Below are positions 12,701 through 27,700 of a DNA stretch of 64,000 nucleotides, piece by piece. The first letter of the stretch is position 1. Every line of letters begins with the position of its first letter. The position numbers and the translations under genes were made by a program. Below the pieces are notes generated by a model. It saw only the letters and a list, made by a program, of their open reading frames with translations. It made no database searches and was not told the origin of the DNA. This DNA comes from Alligator mississippiensis (Eukaryota > Chordata > Crocodylia > Alligatoridae): NCBI RefSeq assembly GCF_030867095.1, contig NC_081824.1, positions 137,979,433 through 138,043,432 on the forward strand, given 5' to 3'.

Positions 12701-15700
12701 ACTGCAGAGATATAACTGAAACCTCTAATGCTACTTTGCTTTTTTGGTAACAGGGGAAGCCAAAGATGATAAGAAGGCTTGACTGCAGCTTTGTGTTTGA
12801 GTGGGGCACTCCGTTGGTGTGTCCCGATCAAGTGAAAACTTCAGGCTGTTCTGTGACTGATGAGCAGTTGCACTACACTTTTGACTTGTCCAGCCTTTCT
12901 AAAAACACATACAAGGTAACCCAGTTGCTATTGCTTTGCCCATATTATTAGGAGTGGGAAATTTATCCTCTGAATTCATAGCAGTAACTTTCATTTTAAG
13001 TAAACTGTGAGAACATAGTACCTGTTCTGTGTCAACTCCAGCTGCCCCTAGGGAGAGCTTGCTGTTCCATTTGGACTACTCATGTCTCCACCCAGAATTT
13101 AATATGCAAGTAAACACTAGTGTAACTTGCATCAGTTTTTTGCACTATGGTGTTCCATAGTGCACTGACACCCAGCTAAGGCTACTGCCGACAGGGTGCT
13201 CTCTTTCAGTTCCTCTCCACTAGACGGCAGAGTAGCCAGTAACAAATTGCCTTTAGTTGAGGGCCAACTCCATTCAAAATTGCCTAGAACTGCAGATGCT
13301 CCATGTGCCTTTTGTGTAACTAACTGCTGCAACACTCAGGAATAACCATGCTCTGACTATCCCAGAATGACTCTCAGTAGCTTGACTCCTACTTCATGTT
13401 TCCAGAGGAGTCTAGGCAGATTACAGTGGTGTAAATGTGCTGCATGTCCACACTCATATCCCTTTGGCTATAGACTACTTCTTGGCCTTACAGAATCCTT
13501 GTGTGTTCATTCCAGTTGAGCCTTATGCAGAACTTTGAGTACATGGGAGATTCTTAAATTCTTGCAGAATATTGCCTGCTGGTTATCCTGTCATTTATTT
13601 TTCTGACTTAACGTGCCACTGTTGGGTGTCCATGCAGATCTTGTCTGGCTCCAACAGTTACCATGTTGGCGTGTGCGCTAAAGTAGTAGATGTACCGCAG
13701 GGAAAATGCAAAGACGGGGCAGTATGCCTGGTGTCTGAAAACAGTGCTGCTTCCTTTGGAAATTTCAAAGAAATGAAAATGGATTACAGGCATCAGGATG
13801 AAACTGTCATTCTGCAGTACACAAGGGGTGATCAGTGCCCTCCAGGTAAGATCCCATAACTGACTCTGTGTACTTCTACATTTAAAATGAGTCGCAACTG
13901 TCAAGGAAATAATTTTACTGTTTGAAAGAAGCAATCTTGGCTTTTATTGTAACTTAATATGTTTACATTTGTGATCTACTAAATTCTAATGCTAGAGGAC
14001 AGCCTTTCTTTGCAAACTGTAATCCTTGCAACAGACAGCAGGTTTGAAATAGCTAAATTATAGCTTTTAGCTCTTTGTTTAGATGATTGTTTCGCACCAA
14101 GTATGGTATCTGAATGCTTCTAGATGTGACAGCCATACATAACTAATTGTGCCAGTGAATTTCAAAATATGGTGGATGGAGGGGTGGCGGTGAGCAGAAT
14201 AAATCCAAAAAAGTATACCTAGTAATGAGAATATTTTGTGTACTGACATGTTGCCTCCACTTTCAGTGACCGAAAAGGGTGAACTTTGTGTCTTCCCCTT
14301 CAAGTATAAAGACAAGAACTATGAGGAGTGCATTACAGATGGAGAAGGAAAACCGTGGTGTTCCACAACTAAGGATTATGACAGAGATGGAAAATGGGGA
14401 TTTTGTGGAAATGGTTAGTAAGACATTAAGCTGGGTATGAAGTGTATGCAGTTCAGAACTGGACCAAATTACTAAAGGCACCAGTAAAGGACCTTGGTAT
14501 AATAGCAATCAAAAGGGACCACTGGGTAAAGCTTGGAGGTGGGAGAGGGGATGCATTGTATGGAATAAATAGGTTTGTCTGAATACAAGTGTTTTGCATG
14601 AACTTGTAGAAAATTGTCAATCATCAGATTATGGTAAAAAACTTTACTTAATATAGAGCAGTCCAACTCTCATGGAAGCAAGTTCTTTGTTATTGGCATA
14701 ATGTTACGTGAAAACGAATTGGTAAATCTAGTAGGTAGAATGCAACAACTGCATATGTCCTAAAAAACAAGTTTCAGGTCTCTTTGCTAGCTGTGTAGAA
14801 AAACAGGGTTTCAAGGGACCACAGAAGGTCATCTACTTCAACCTCTTGCTCAAAGCAGAACATCCTTGTCTAAATCACCCTACTCTGGTGTTTCTCTAAT
14901 CTGCGTTTAATTTCCGGTGACTGCAGTTCCACAGTCTATAATGTTCCACTTCTTTACTTTCATGGTTAAAAATTATTTCTAATATCTACTTGAAATCTCC
15001 TTACTGGCTATGTAAATCAGCTGCTGCCAGTCCTGTGGGGAATAAAATGAAAGGATCTTTTCCTCTGACATGTGTGACTCCTGCAGGTTCTTTCTGGCAG
15101 GTCTGAAGCTTTCTCCGTTCTTTGGTTATTTGTACATGTAACTTTTTTTTTTTTTGTCCTGAGTGCAATGTTTCCCATTTCCTGTTTTGTTTTGTTTGGT
15201 TTTTTTGGCATCATTTTTCTTCAATTTATCAAGATCGTTCTGAATTTTAATTCTGTTCTTTCAAATGTCTGCTGCCCATACCAGGCTCAGTCTAATCTGA
15301 ACACTCTTCTACCTGATTACGTCAGTTCTGCAATGCAGTAATTACAAATGCCTTTAAACATCTTCAGGTTCTTAATCATCCTTAATGATTCTTCTCATAG
15401 TGGTTGGGAATCGGGAATCTACTATTATTTTCAAGTGTGATGAAAATGCTGGCGAAGGCACCCCTCAGCTTTTGAGTGAGACACTTGGCTGTGCTGTGAC
15501 ATTTGAGTGGAAGACGCAGGTGGTTTGTCCTCCACAGAAGATGGAATGCAAGTTTATCCAAAAGCACAAAACATACGATTTGAGAGTGCTTTCTTCCCTT
15601 ACAGGATCTTGGGTCTTCTCTTATGAAGGGAGCTCGTGAGTTCATATTTTAATGTTCTTTATTTTCATCCACTGAATAGCTCCTGTACTAAAGTTAGAGG

Positions 15701-18700
15701 GTATGACATTATCAATATTTGATAGACCATGGTCAGTAGTTTATTTTAAGTTGATAAGATTTTTCCAGTATAAAGTTCTTTAAACAGATGTCAACTGGAT
15801 AGAAGTTTTATATAAGCCAATTGTATCTTTTAAATATTTTAGCTGTTTCCAAACTGAGATTAGGTTTAAACATAAGATGCCAAAATTTAGCACAAAATTC
15901 ATTTTCATGTGTCAATAATTCATTGATACAGCACTTTTAAGGCATTTATTTGCATATTTAATGAAGGGGAGCACCTTGGTTTGACCTCAGATTAAGCTTT
16001 ATAAACATGGTGCAATATCATATGTAATTAACTCTCACTTTCAGCATTCAGTGTTTCATTTCTAGTAGAGGAAATACTTCAAGTCTCTTTTTTTCCAAAT
16101 GCCAATGACTGTTGCACAGCTAATTTGAGGGGAGGGGGGAGTCTGCTTTTTCAACTGCCTGTTTGTGATTAAAAGAAAATGGAGAGGAGGCCTACCTATG
16201 CTAAAGACTTAAAAGGTCATTGAGACCAGAAACAGTTCAACTGTACTCCCTTATTTAGTCTGTTCTAAATGTAAATTTTGTTTTATGTTTCGGCCTAGTT
16301 CAAGGTGACATTATTTTATGTATTGGTTAAAACTTCTAGTTCACTTCCATCCAACTGTAACTTTGTTATAAGTGTGTACTTAAGTTGGTAAGAAATGTCA
16401 AATGAGTTTTATTTAAAAAAAAAATAAAGTCATTCAACTTGGAAATGCTGGCTAAAAACCTGCAGGGTTTTGTAGTTCACACACTGCTTGCCTCAGGTCA
16501 TGTATATGAGCCTTTAAAAAATAATTTGATTACAAGTCATTACAACAAAGAAAGCCAAGCTACTTTTCAAAATATATGAATGGTATGTTTGTCTTCCCTC
16601 TTCCTGTTTGCTTAGCATATGTTTATTTTAAATCTGTCTGCTAGTGATGTGGATTTTTTTTCATGCTGTAGGTATTACATGAATCTTTGTCAGAGAGTAT
16701 ATGAAGGACCTACAGGATGCTCTGACAGAGCTAGTATTTGCAAAAAAAGCCAAAATGGAGCTGTTCAGGTGCTAGGACTTGTACACACGCAGAAGCTGAA
16801 TGTGACAGGTACAATAATCCTGCTGAACTTCTGTCAATGATGATTTTTTTTAATTGTTTTACAAGGACCTAGTAATTATGCTGAAATTCTTATGTGAAGG
16901 CTGCAAAAGAACTGACTTCTTGCCTGTAAGCTTTTTATTGTTAATGGGGCTCCAGCTGCATCTTTTTGGCACAGGGATGAGTACAAATGAGCTTTAGTTA
17001 AAGCATCCCCACCACTGTTTCAGCACAAGAACACTGATGCACATGATGCTCTGGGTGCTTTAGAGCAGCTCTTGGAGTCTCTCTAATTAAATCCCCCCCA
17101 GAGCTCGTCTGTAAACAGTAAAAATAATACGCTATTTGAGAATGTGGAAGGGAATTTTACAATGTATCAAGAAAACTTGTTGCAATACAAAAGTACAGGA
17201 CAGATAAATTTTAAACCGGGGGGGTGGGGAATTGTATGCAAGAGTTGCATAGTAATGGTTTGTTTGGAGTGATTTGAGATTTGGATGTTGCACTGATTAT
17301 TACAAAATACTGTAATTTGACGTATAGTCTGATGAAATGCTGATTTTAGTTCTTTATACAATTTTAAGCATCTAGCTGTAGTTTGTAAAGAGAACTACAA
17401 GGACCCTGAGTCTCTTTCTTTTCAGATGATAAAGTATATATTAGTTACTCCGGTGGACAAGAATGTAGTGAAAACAAGAAAACAACAACTGTTATAGAAC
17501 TGAAATGTGCAAAAACAGTTGGCAAGCCTGTGTTGCAACGGTGAGTAAAAGTTTTTGACCCTCAGGGTTTAGTTAACCATTTATGACTGGTACTTCCTAT
17601 TGGTTACTGCTTGAAGAGAGACAACTGTAAGTGAAGATCTTGCAGTCTTTTTGCTCTATGGCTGTGCAGGACTCAACATTCTGGGGTTCTCGCTAGTGAC
17701 AATGTCTCCTGTTCTTGTTGTCTGTTGCTCTGACACTAGAAGTATTATGGAAGCATACTAGGAGGATGTGACACGAACAGATCTTGATTTTAAGAACTTT
17801 GGTTAGTCACTTTTGAAATTCTTTTGATGAAAGGTGACCAGTTTGAAACTGCTGTTGGGACATAGTATATTTTTAATTCCAGAAGGGCCAAGTGGTTGCA
17901 GCAAGTAAGTAGCTTTGAGGAGAGAATGTATAGCTCATAACTTCTAGTGCAGTAGTTTTCACCTGTTTTAGTCAGGGCACCTCTCCATAACTTTTGAATT
18001 TGGTGGCAGTCTCAGGACCATTGTTATACTGCCTCAGTCACTAATGCATATAATGGCAGGCACAGTCATATAAGTTCATTTGAAAGACTGAACTTTCATC
18101 TCAGACTGCCTACCCCCATCACTTTTTATGCCAGTAGACTCTGAAATGAAGCAGTAAGTACTTGGGTTGGTCTAATAAAAGATATCAAATTCACCCAAGG
18201 AACCTTGTCTGCAGTAAGTACTTTGCACTTTAAGTGCCTGGTTCTCTTCTTCTGTGCTGGTGACTGTACAGGCACCAGGAATCTCTAATAAAGCAAACTC
18301 AGCAGTAGACTGCAGAGCAGGCTGATTAACCTTTAGAACATTACAGTAGTGTGTGCCAAAACATCCTTCTTCCTATCTTGTCCATGCAGCCCTTAAACTG
18401 GATGGATCTAAACTTTGACCAGCATCAGGTGGTTAAAATGCAATGTGGTAATTCATGTTGCCCTTTGTCTGCTTGCTGCAGAAAGGCTGCAGGAGTGGCT
18501 TTTGATCCACATACTGAAGTTGTTGACCTGGAGTTTGAAATGGCTTGTTTCTCTCATGCCAAAATGCTTCTCTTTTTCCTCTCCCCCACTTAATTATTAA
18601 AGCTACTTGCTTAATTAACATATAACTGGTGTGTGATTATAGTGACAAGCAAAGACAAGGTATCGGGCTTGAGGAAGAGGCCAAAAGCAAGACTTATCTT

Positions 18701-21700
18701 TCCTGTAGGACAGTGGTTCTCACTCAAGATACAGGTGCTGCTGTCACCATGCCTCCTGCAGAGCTGATTTGGGAAGTGGCCATGGTGGGAGCACAGAGGT
18801 GGAATTATCCCATGTGCCCCTGTTTCTGGGAGGAACATATAGAGCTGTACCTGGAAAGGCTGTGGTAAGAGCATCTGCTCCTGATCTGATTCCTCACATG
18901 GCACAGTTGCACATGGCTACAGTGTTGCTTGCACCCCTGAAAGAGTCTTGTGGCACCCTGGCTGCTACAGAACCCTGGTTTGAGGATGACAGTTCAAGTG
19001 GTAGCTCTAGCCACAAGGTTCACTGTCTCCTTGTGGAATAAAAGTAATAGTGAGCAAGGAACTTGAGTTCAGAAATTTCTGGTAGTGTTTTTATGTTAAA
19101 GGCTGAACATGAATCAATTTTGGGCAACTTTGAATTTTTGATAGTCTGTCAGTTAAATTGGAAGGTGTACAAGAGAATTTCTATTTCTGTTGCATTTGTA
19201 ACGCCAGTCAATTTTCCTCTTGTTTGGGTCCTCCCTGTTGTTTGATACTAGCATGCTCTTGCAGTGGAATCATTGTGGTAAGTAACTGGGTGCTAGAAAG
19301 CGAAACCAGCAGGATTTGGGGGGTTGCAAACCAAATTTTCCTTGCTGTTCTGTGATGGTAAAGCTTGAATCAGAAAATTCTGAATAAATTGTTTTTTATT
19401 ATGTAGAACAGGAGTTGGCAACCTGCAGTCTACAGGCCAGATTCAGCCCACAGAACTGGAAGGCTTTCTTTGTGCTGGGCCTGGGCAGTCTCAGCAGTGC
19501 CTGCACCACTACTGCTGCTTCCCACCCCACCCCTTGTCCCTACTGCCACGTGAGCGCTGCCTTCAGCTGGGAGGGAGCTGTGCTTATGTTCCAGCCAGGA
19601 AGTAGGGGGATGAGAGAAGTGGTGGTGGTATAGTTCCCAGTTGGCCTCTTAGTGCTGAAGTGATCTGGCCAATGTCAGACTGAAGCCAAGTTGTTCTAGC
19701 CCGTGGCTTGTTGAAGATTACCAGTCACTGAATTAGAAGCAGGGAAGGGAAGGGAATAGCTACAACATGTTCAGTCATTTTCAAAATTTCTTTCCTTTTA
19801 ATTTTTTTTCCAAAAAGGCTCAGTCAAAGCTTTTAGCTGTTTTTCTGGCAGGAACAGAAGTTCTTGGGGTGAGACTTGCAGTATGCTTAGTACACCTGCA
19901 TGAAGCAACAAATATTTGCTTCGGATTCGGCTGATTCCGAATCAAATCGCTGTCCCCCCGAGACTTGAATCGCTGTCCTGATTCGATTCGGCTGAACTGG
20001 ATCTGAAGATTTGGTTACAGACTAAACAGGCAGCAGTCCTCACCACGCTAGACACAGCTGCCACCAGCTTATAAGTCTGTTGTGGTGGGCAGAGGGGGAA
20101 GGGAAGGGCTGTAGGGGAGGGAGGAATTGGGGCTGGGACTGGGACTAGCTGCTCAGCTGGGGTGGGGGGCATGGGACTTGGAGCGGGGCAGGGAGGTGCA
20201 GGATACATGCATGGTAGTGCTTGGAGCGGGGGTTATGCCCTGCTGCCACTTGCCCAGCCGGCAGGGATGTGGGCAGATGCAGGTGTGGCTTGCTCTGGGT
20301 AGAAGGGAGCAAGCAGCAGCAGGGCATAGCATGCCGCTTGCCCAGCTGGGTCAGGGAGGCGCAGGATGTGGGTGCTGCTGCCGCTTGCCCAGCCATGGCG
20401 GGGTGCGATGTGGGTGCAGCTCACTCTGAGCAGAAGGGGGCAAGTGGCAGCAGGGCATAGTCCCTGCTCCCAGTGGTGCCACACCAATGTCCCACCCCAG
20501 CTGGGCAAGTGGCAGCAATACCCGCATCCCGCAGCTCCCTGACCCGGCTGGGCAAGCAGCAGGCTATGCCCTGCTGCTGCTTGCCCCCTTACGCCCACAA
20601 CGAGCTGTGCCTGCATCCGGACCCACTCCTCCCACCCTGGCTGGGCAAGAGGCAGTAGGGCATAGCCCCTGCTCCGAGCACTGCTGCTCCTGCGTCCCCT
20701 GCCCCAGCTGGGCAGCTTGTTCCAGCCCCAATCCTTCCTTCCCCCATGCCCCTTATCTCCCCCCTCCACCCACCACACCTGATTTACCAGCTGGAAGCAG
20801 CTTTGTCCAGTGTGGTGAGGACCGCTGCCTGTTTAGTCTATGGCCGAATCTCCGAATCGGGCTGAATCTTTTCCGAATAGATTCCGAGGCTTCAGATTCA
20901 ATTCGGAGCTTTTAATTGGTCCCCTGATTTTGATTCGGAGATTTTTTCACCAGATCTCCAAATCAAATCAGCTACCGAAGCTTTGCACAGCCTTAGTGCT
21001 TAGGTGCTGGCTAGCTCCAGGCTTCACAACATAAATAGATCAAAATCCTTTAAGTGAGAGAGAGAGGAAAACTACAGAAATGCAAAGTATCTGGTATTAT
21101 TTTGATGCGTAGTGAGCTTCACAACCTGAATACAACTCCAAGGTCTGAGTGGGTGACATTAAGGACTTGTGGCTTGCCCTCAGCAACAAAGTAAATGCTC
21201 CTCTGCGGCATGGGGAAAATTGACTATGATTTGTGCATTGGCATGGGAGAGACTAGGAGCTGGAAATCTGACCAAGCCATATTCTTGTCCTAGCATGGAC
21301 AGAAGGCAAAATTTAACCTTCCAAAATAACTTGGTTATTAAGTGTTTTTGTGTGTGTAGCTTTTCTTTTGTTTGTTTGGGTTTTTAAAATCTCAAATGCA
21401 GTATAAATTCTGGAGTTTCAAACAAGTAAGATCAATGGTTCAGCTAACTTTTTTTTTTTGAAACCACTGAATTTATGAAGCAGTTCAGTAGTGCTGGCAT
21501 AAAAATATCTGGATTTAAATTAGCAGTTTGTTTGCTTTTTAAGGAGAAAAAAAAAATAGCTTTTACTGATCCAGTAGGCTTCCAGGCTTATGTTGAAACT
21601 CTGGGATATCTTGCTTTCTCCTTTCTGCTATGCCAGCAGCAGCTATGCTTCTACACTGAAAAGAGAATGTCATTAAAATGGCTTGTCTTTTGACAGGTTT

Positions 21701-24700
21701 GATGGAGAAAACTGTGCTTACTACATCACGTGGGAAACGCGGGCAGCTTGTGCTGTGAAGCCACAAGAGGTGGAGATAGTGAATGGGACAGTTATTAATC
21801 CTACATCTGGAAAAAATTTCAGCTTGGGTGATATTTTTTACAAGTAAGTAAAAACGGGGTCCTACAGTGTGTGAAGCTCCTAAAATGGTTGAGGACGCTC
21901 ACAACTATACGCTCTTTAAATGTGGGGGATCCAGAGCATGAACTCCTGTGACCTTGCTCTGTACCACTAGAGGGATGGAGAAATGCTTAAGTCACTGATT
22001 CCAGGAAAGGAAGAATGTTGCCTCTTGAGACTTTGTCTGACTCTGGTATGCTATTTTTTCCAACGAGTTGCATAATAAAACTGGAACAGGTTTATAATGT
22101 GCAAAACCTGGCAATAAGCTAAGCCATGCTGAGTGTTTTGAGAAAGCAAGGGGAAACAATCATTCCTTCTCAGAATCAAAGGCCAGCAGCCTACAATGAA
22201 GGGAGTAGGAGTGATATAGATTCATAGAGTTGGAAGGGACCTCAGTGGGCCATCTAGTCCGACCCCCTGCTCCTGGCGGGCAAGAAAAGTCACCAACCCT
22301 GGGGTCATGTGATCCCACTGGTGCCTGTCCAGTCTCCTCTTGAAGACCCCCAAGGATGGGGCGAGCATCACCTCCTTTGGGACCCCATTCCAGATTCTGA
22401 CAAACCTGACGGCGAAGAACTTTCTCCTAATGTCCAGCCTAAACCTTCTCTCTAGTAGCTTATGGCCATTGTTCCTTGTTGTTCCAGGGGGTGCCCTGGT
22501 GAACAGATCATCACCTACTTCATGTTGCTCTCCCCTTATGAATTTGTACACTGCCACAAGGTCCCCTTTCAGCCTCCTCTTGGAGAGGTGAGGAGGTTAA
22601 GGTCCCTTAGCCTTTCCTTGTAGGACCTTCCCTGCAGGCCTCTAATCAGGCGAGTGGCCCTTCTTTGGACCCTCTCCAGGTTGTCCTCATCCCACTTTAA
22701 CTGCGGCGTCCAGAACTGGACACAATACTCCAGCTGCGGTCTAACCAGTGCCACATAGAGGGGGAGAATCAATTCCCTGGACCTGTTTGTGAAGCACCTA
22801 CGGATGCACGACAAGGTGCAATTGGCTGTGCTAGCTCCTTTATCACATTGGCGACTCGTGTTCATCCTGGAGCCAACTGTGACTCCCAAGATCTTTTTCA
22901 GCCTCAGTGAAGGTGAGAAGGTCACCCCCCACCCTGTAGGTATGATGGCAGTTCTTCCTCCCTAGATGCAGCATCTTGCACTTGTCCTTATTGATTTGCA
23001 TCTTGTTAGTCTCTGACCACTTCCCCAGCCCATCTAGGTCAGCCTGGATCTCGTTCCTCCTCTCTAGGGTTTTAGTTGCACCCCATAATTTTGTGTCATC
23101 CGCGAATTTGGACAGGGTGCTTCCCACCCCCTCATCCAGATCACGATGAAGATGTTGAACAGCGCCGGCCTCAGAACTGAGCCCTGAAGGACTCCACTGC
23201 CCACATCTCTCCAGGTTGACACTGACCTATCCACTATCACCCTCTGAGTGCGACCCTTGAGCCAATTTGCTACGCAGTCTACCATGTAATCATCCAAGGC
23301 AGATCCCCTCAGTTTATTTATAAGGATGGTATGGGATACCTTGTCAAAGGCCTTCTTGGAGTCCAGATAAATAATATCCACTTTGACTCTTGCATTTAAA
23401 CATTTGGTGGCCTTGTCGTAAAAGGAAACTAGGTTAGTCAGGCAGGACCTGCCTGCTAAAAACCCATGTTGGTTACCCCTTCATATCACATTAGCCAGCG
23501 GGCTCCCACAGATGTGCTCCTTGATAATTTTTTCAAGGATTTTCCCAGGGATAGAGGTAAGGCTGACTGGTCTATAGTTCCCCAGGTCCTCCTTCCTCCC
23601 CTTAAAGATTGGGACGATGTTGGCCCTCTTCCAGTCCTCCGGAACGTGACCCGAGCACCATGAGCACTCCTGTATCCTTACCAGTGGATCAGCTATGACC
23701 CCCACTAATTCCTTCATTACCTGTGGATAGAGTCCATCCAGCCCTGGTGATTTGAATGCATCCAGTCCCTCCAAGTATCTTTTTACTAAGTTGGCACTAA
23801 CTGTTGGTCGGCTGATGTTCCCTTTGTTTGGTGTCCAAGATGTATGTTGAGGGTTCATCTAGATTCCCATTTAAGAAGACGGAGGCAAAAAAAACATTGA
23901 AGAGCTCTGCCTTGTCGCTGCTATCCATCACTAAGCCCCCCTGCCCATCCTGTATGGGTCCTATGCTACCCCACACCCTCTTTTTGCTCCCAACGTACCT
24001 AAAGAAGGACTTTTTATTGTCTTTAATCCCTGACACTAGCCTGAGTTCTAGAGCTGCCTTGGCCTTCCTGACTGACTCCCTGCAGTCCCTACAGACTCCC
24101 TGCAGGTGTGGGCCAAAGAGGTATATTCCTCTTTGCTAGCTAGCTACCCCCTACTTCCATTTTCTGTACGGCTCTTCTTTTGCCCTTAAGATATCTTGGA
24201 TGCCCCTGGTTAGCCAAAGGGGCTTCCTGGCCCCATTGCCCTTTCCTCCGCCATGGGATTGACTCACTTTGAGCCCAAAGAATGGTTTCCTTGTGGAATG
24301 TCCACCCATCCTGGACCCTCAACGCATCCATGTTGTTGGCTTCTAGCACCCTGCTAACCAATCCCCTGAGTCTATTAAAGTTGGCTTTTTTTAAAGTTCA
24401 GCATCTGTGCCCTGCTGGATATAGTGCCTGCCCTTTGCTGGATAGTGAATTTAATCATTTGGTGATCGCTGTACCCTAAGTTGCCTTGAATCCACAGGTC
24501 CCCCATGAGGTCATCCCCTGTGGCCAGCACCAAGTCAAGCAAGGCATTGCCTCTGGTGAGACACCTTAGCTCCTGTGTTAAGTAGAGATACTGAATACAG
24601 GTTAAAAACCTGCAAGAGTGGTTAAATGTAGCTTTAACTGCTCCTCCCAGCATGTTTGGGTAGTTTAGTTAAGGTCCCCCATGACTACCATATCTCTAGA

Positions 24701-27700
24701 CCTCACAGCCTCTTCGAGCTGCTTGGAAAATTCCTGGTCTAGCTTGTCCTGGTGCGGTGGCCTGTAGTAGACCCGACACCCCCCCCCCCCCCCCCGATCC
24801 CTTTCACCCTGAGCCCCTTGGATCCTAACCCACAGAATCTCTGCTTGACCACCATCTGACCCTAATTTGATTAGGGAAGATGTGTCCTGTTCTTTGACAT
24901 AGGGAGCAATTCCCCCACCTTTTTTCCCTACTCTGTCTCCTATACAACCTCTAGCCCTCTATTCCCACCACCCAGTCATTAGAAGAGTCCTACCAGGTTT
25001 CGGTTAGTCCCGCTAGGTCAAAGTTGTTGCTCGCTAGCAAGAGCTCTAGATCCTCCTGCTTATTTCCTATGCTTCTGGCATTTGTGTATATACACCTAAT
25101 TCCCCTGGTGACTGTCCCTGGTCCCCCCCTTAAGCTGGTGTCTAATAGGATCTTTGCTACATACCTGGGCCGGTCTCATGAGTGTCTCTTGGTTCTGTGT
25201 CCCATGGCTCCCTCTGTACTTGGCCTTCCCTTCCCCTGATGAACCTATTTTAAAGTTTGCCGGAGGAGATAAGCCAACCTGAAAGAGAACACATGCTTAC
25301 TTGTAAGTAAGTGAATGAAAGCAGCGGTGGATCTGTTTGCATGGCTGCTTTGCCGTGTGTCATCTTCCTGCCAATCCCACGTAAGTAAGGAAAGAAAACA
25401 GGTTTAGGAAGAACTGAGATGGAGGAGTTACTGGTTTTTGAATGGGAAGGAGCATTGGGAACCCCTAGCTTTGATAAAGCTTAAAGCATTGTTTTGTTCT
25501 AGTTTAAAACAGCAATAAGGGGTCCTGAGTGGTTGTCACCACTTTTGGAGTTGCTGGATTAGTATTAGTGCGCTTCATTGCCGTGTCAATGTTGCTGCAG
25601 CTATTGACTGATCACAGGGCAGGATCTTGAGCCTGCACATCAGCCCTTTTCACCCCAAAGTTAAGTGCCTAGTGCTACAGTGAAACCTTCAGAAATAGTG
25701 GTCTGGCTTTCTAAGAAGTGTTGCGACCCCAAAAATGTCAAAGATGAGAGCCACAAGTGTTTGCTGTCTCTGAAAAATCAGGCCATTTAAAACTTAATGC
25801 CTGCAGTTCATTGGAGGAGCCTAATTTTGTAGATTTCCATGAATGAAAATCTTGTTCTGGTTGTTCTTGACTGTAGGACATAATCATTCCAATTTGAGTC
25901 TATTGCTTGAAAACCCACTAAAATTGGGTTGCTGCTGACATTTGAAATCTTAAGTTTGCACGATTAATTGTATGATAAATTTTGAGCTTTGTGGCTAAAT
26001 TGGTTTTTCCTTTCAGATTATACACAGCTTCTGGGGATATACGGACAAATGGTGACACATACGTGTATGAAATTCAGCTTTCTTCTATAACTGACTCGGC
26101 GCACCCACAGTGCTCTGGAGCAAACATATGCCAAGTTAAAACTAACAGCCCTTACCAAAGAAGAGTTGGCTCGTCCAATAAAGCCAAATACTATATTCAA
26201 GGTAAGCCCTCGCTGGATTCACGCTTGAATCCTCTTGTGAATAACTTCATGAAAAAAATGATTCATGTTTCATGACAGTTGTCCAATATTCCTGTAAGAG
26301 GGAGGGCTGAAACTTGCAAATCCAGGTGCAGGAACATCAAAAAATAAGGAAAAATGGCTTTGATTTCCTGGTGTGGGGCTGGGGAGGGGAGGGGAAGATT
26401 GGACTTTAGTAAAACAAGATACTTCCCTTAATCTTTTTCCACTTGTTCCCATTTGTTCTTACTGTTCTTTATAATATTCCATTTTTCTTCTCTGCAGATA
26501 ATGACTTGGATATTGTCTTTTCGTCTGACTCGCAGTGTGGTAAAGATAGATCCAAGTTTGTCTCCTCAACAATCTTCTTCCACTGTGATCTGCAGGCAAA
26601 GGAAGGCATCCCTGAATTCCTCCATGAGACATCAGATTGTCAGTACTTATTTACATGGTACACATCTGCTGTCTGTCCATTAGCGTGAGTAATCTTTTCC
26701 TTTCTCCTAAAGTGGCATGTGGTTTTAGTGGGCATTGCTTGTTAGATTTTGTGTTTAGCAGAATCTATATTGGGTATGGCCAAAGGAAAGGATCCAACTG
26801 TAAGCAGCAACTCACAGGTGGGGGTGGGGGGCATGAGGGGGCTAGTGCTAAATGCTTGGAGGCATATAGCTCAACTACCAGGCAGCTGGATTCGGTCATA
26901 CTAAAATTTCATGTTTAGGTTGTTTTTCACTTTATTTTCACTGAACCTGAAAAGACACTAGAAGTAAAACACTTTTTCTCCTCCAAAATAAAGCTGCTTT
27001 TTTGTTTCTATCCAGCAAATAATTATTGCTGCGCAACTTAAAACAATTGTCTTTAAGTGCTCGACTTTTGATTTTTATTTGGAAGTAACTTCATTAGACT
27101 TCTTTCTTGCTTTATACGTTGAACATTTCTATCTGCTCACCTTTTCTTAGTATACCAGAGTGAAGAATGCTCTGGGTATTGCAGTGGTGCCTACGGTTTC
27201 CAATCATGAAAGCCCAGTTACGTGAAATATTGTATGCACATGGTTCCTGCTTCAAAGAGCTTGTAACCTAAGCATAAGGCAAAGTCCAGTAGATGCATAT
27301 ATGTGGGTGGATCCTAAGGTAGTGAGAAGATGGGTTTCCTGTCTCTGGGTGCTGCATTAATATTATTGATATTACCAGTCTGCTGGCAGCCATGGAGTGA
27401 GGAAATATGGCTTTCTCCTGCCATTAAAATTTTTTCTCCTGTATGAAAACTCTATTTGATCATATTCAGTTTCTGGTTCATGCTTTCCTATTCTGAAAAT
27501 ACAGAAAAGGTTCTTTCCTTATGTGATGCTGGGTAAAAATAAAAGGGGTCAACTTTACAAAATTGCAGTTAGTACTACATTAAAAGTAGCTGAAAGGCAA
27601 ATAATTGCGTTAGTTGCTACAGCTTACTAGCATATAGGCTTAATTTTTTTAACAGCTGCCTCAGTACACCAAATCTTAACAGCTCACATAGGGCCTGAAT

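Larger units (their letters stand above)
17541..21696. other. IGF2R 4.2-kb intron
   Basis: Carries the repeat at 18167, the MITE at 19409 and the foldback at 19891. Starts resembling hAT ends (CAGTAGTTTTCACCTG near 17952, CAGTGGTTCTCACTC near 18714) suggest further old MITEs whose right ends I could not fix. No genes. Confidence 0.55.

Noticed and set aside
20233-20915. Long frames on both strands (up to 181 codons)
   Set aside because: Lie in the GC-rich palindromic core of a foldback transposon; mirror translations of repeats, no family.
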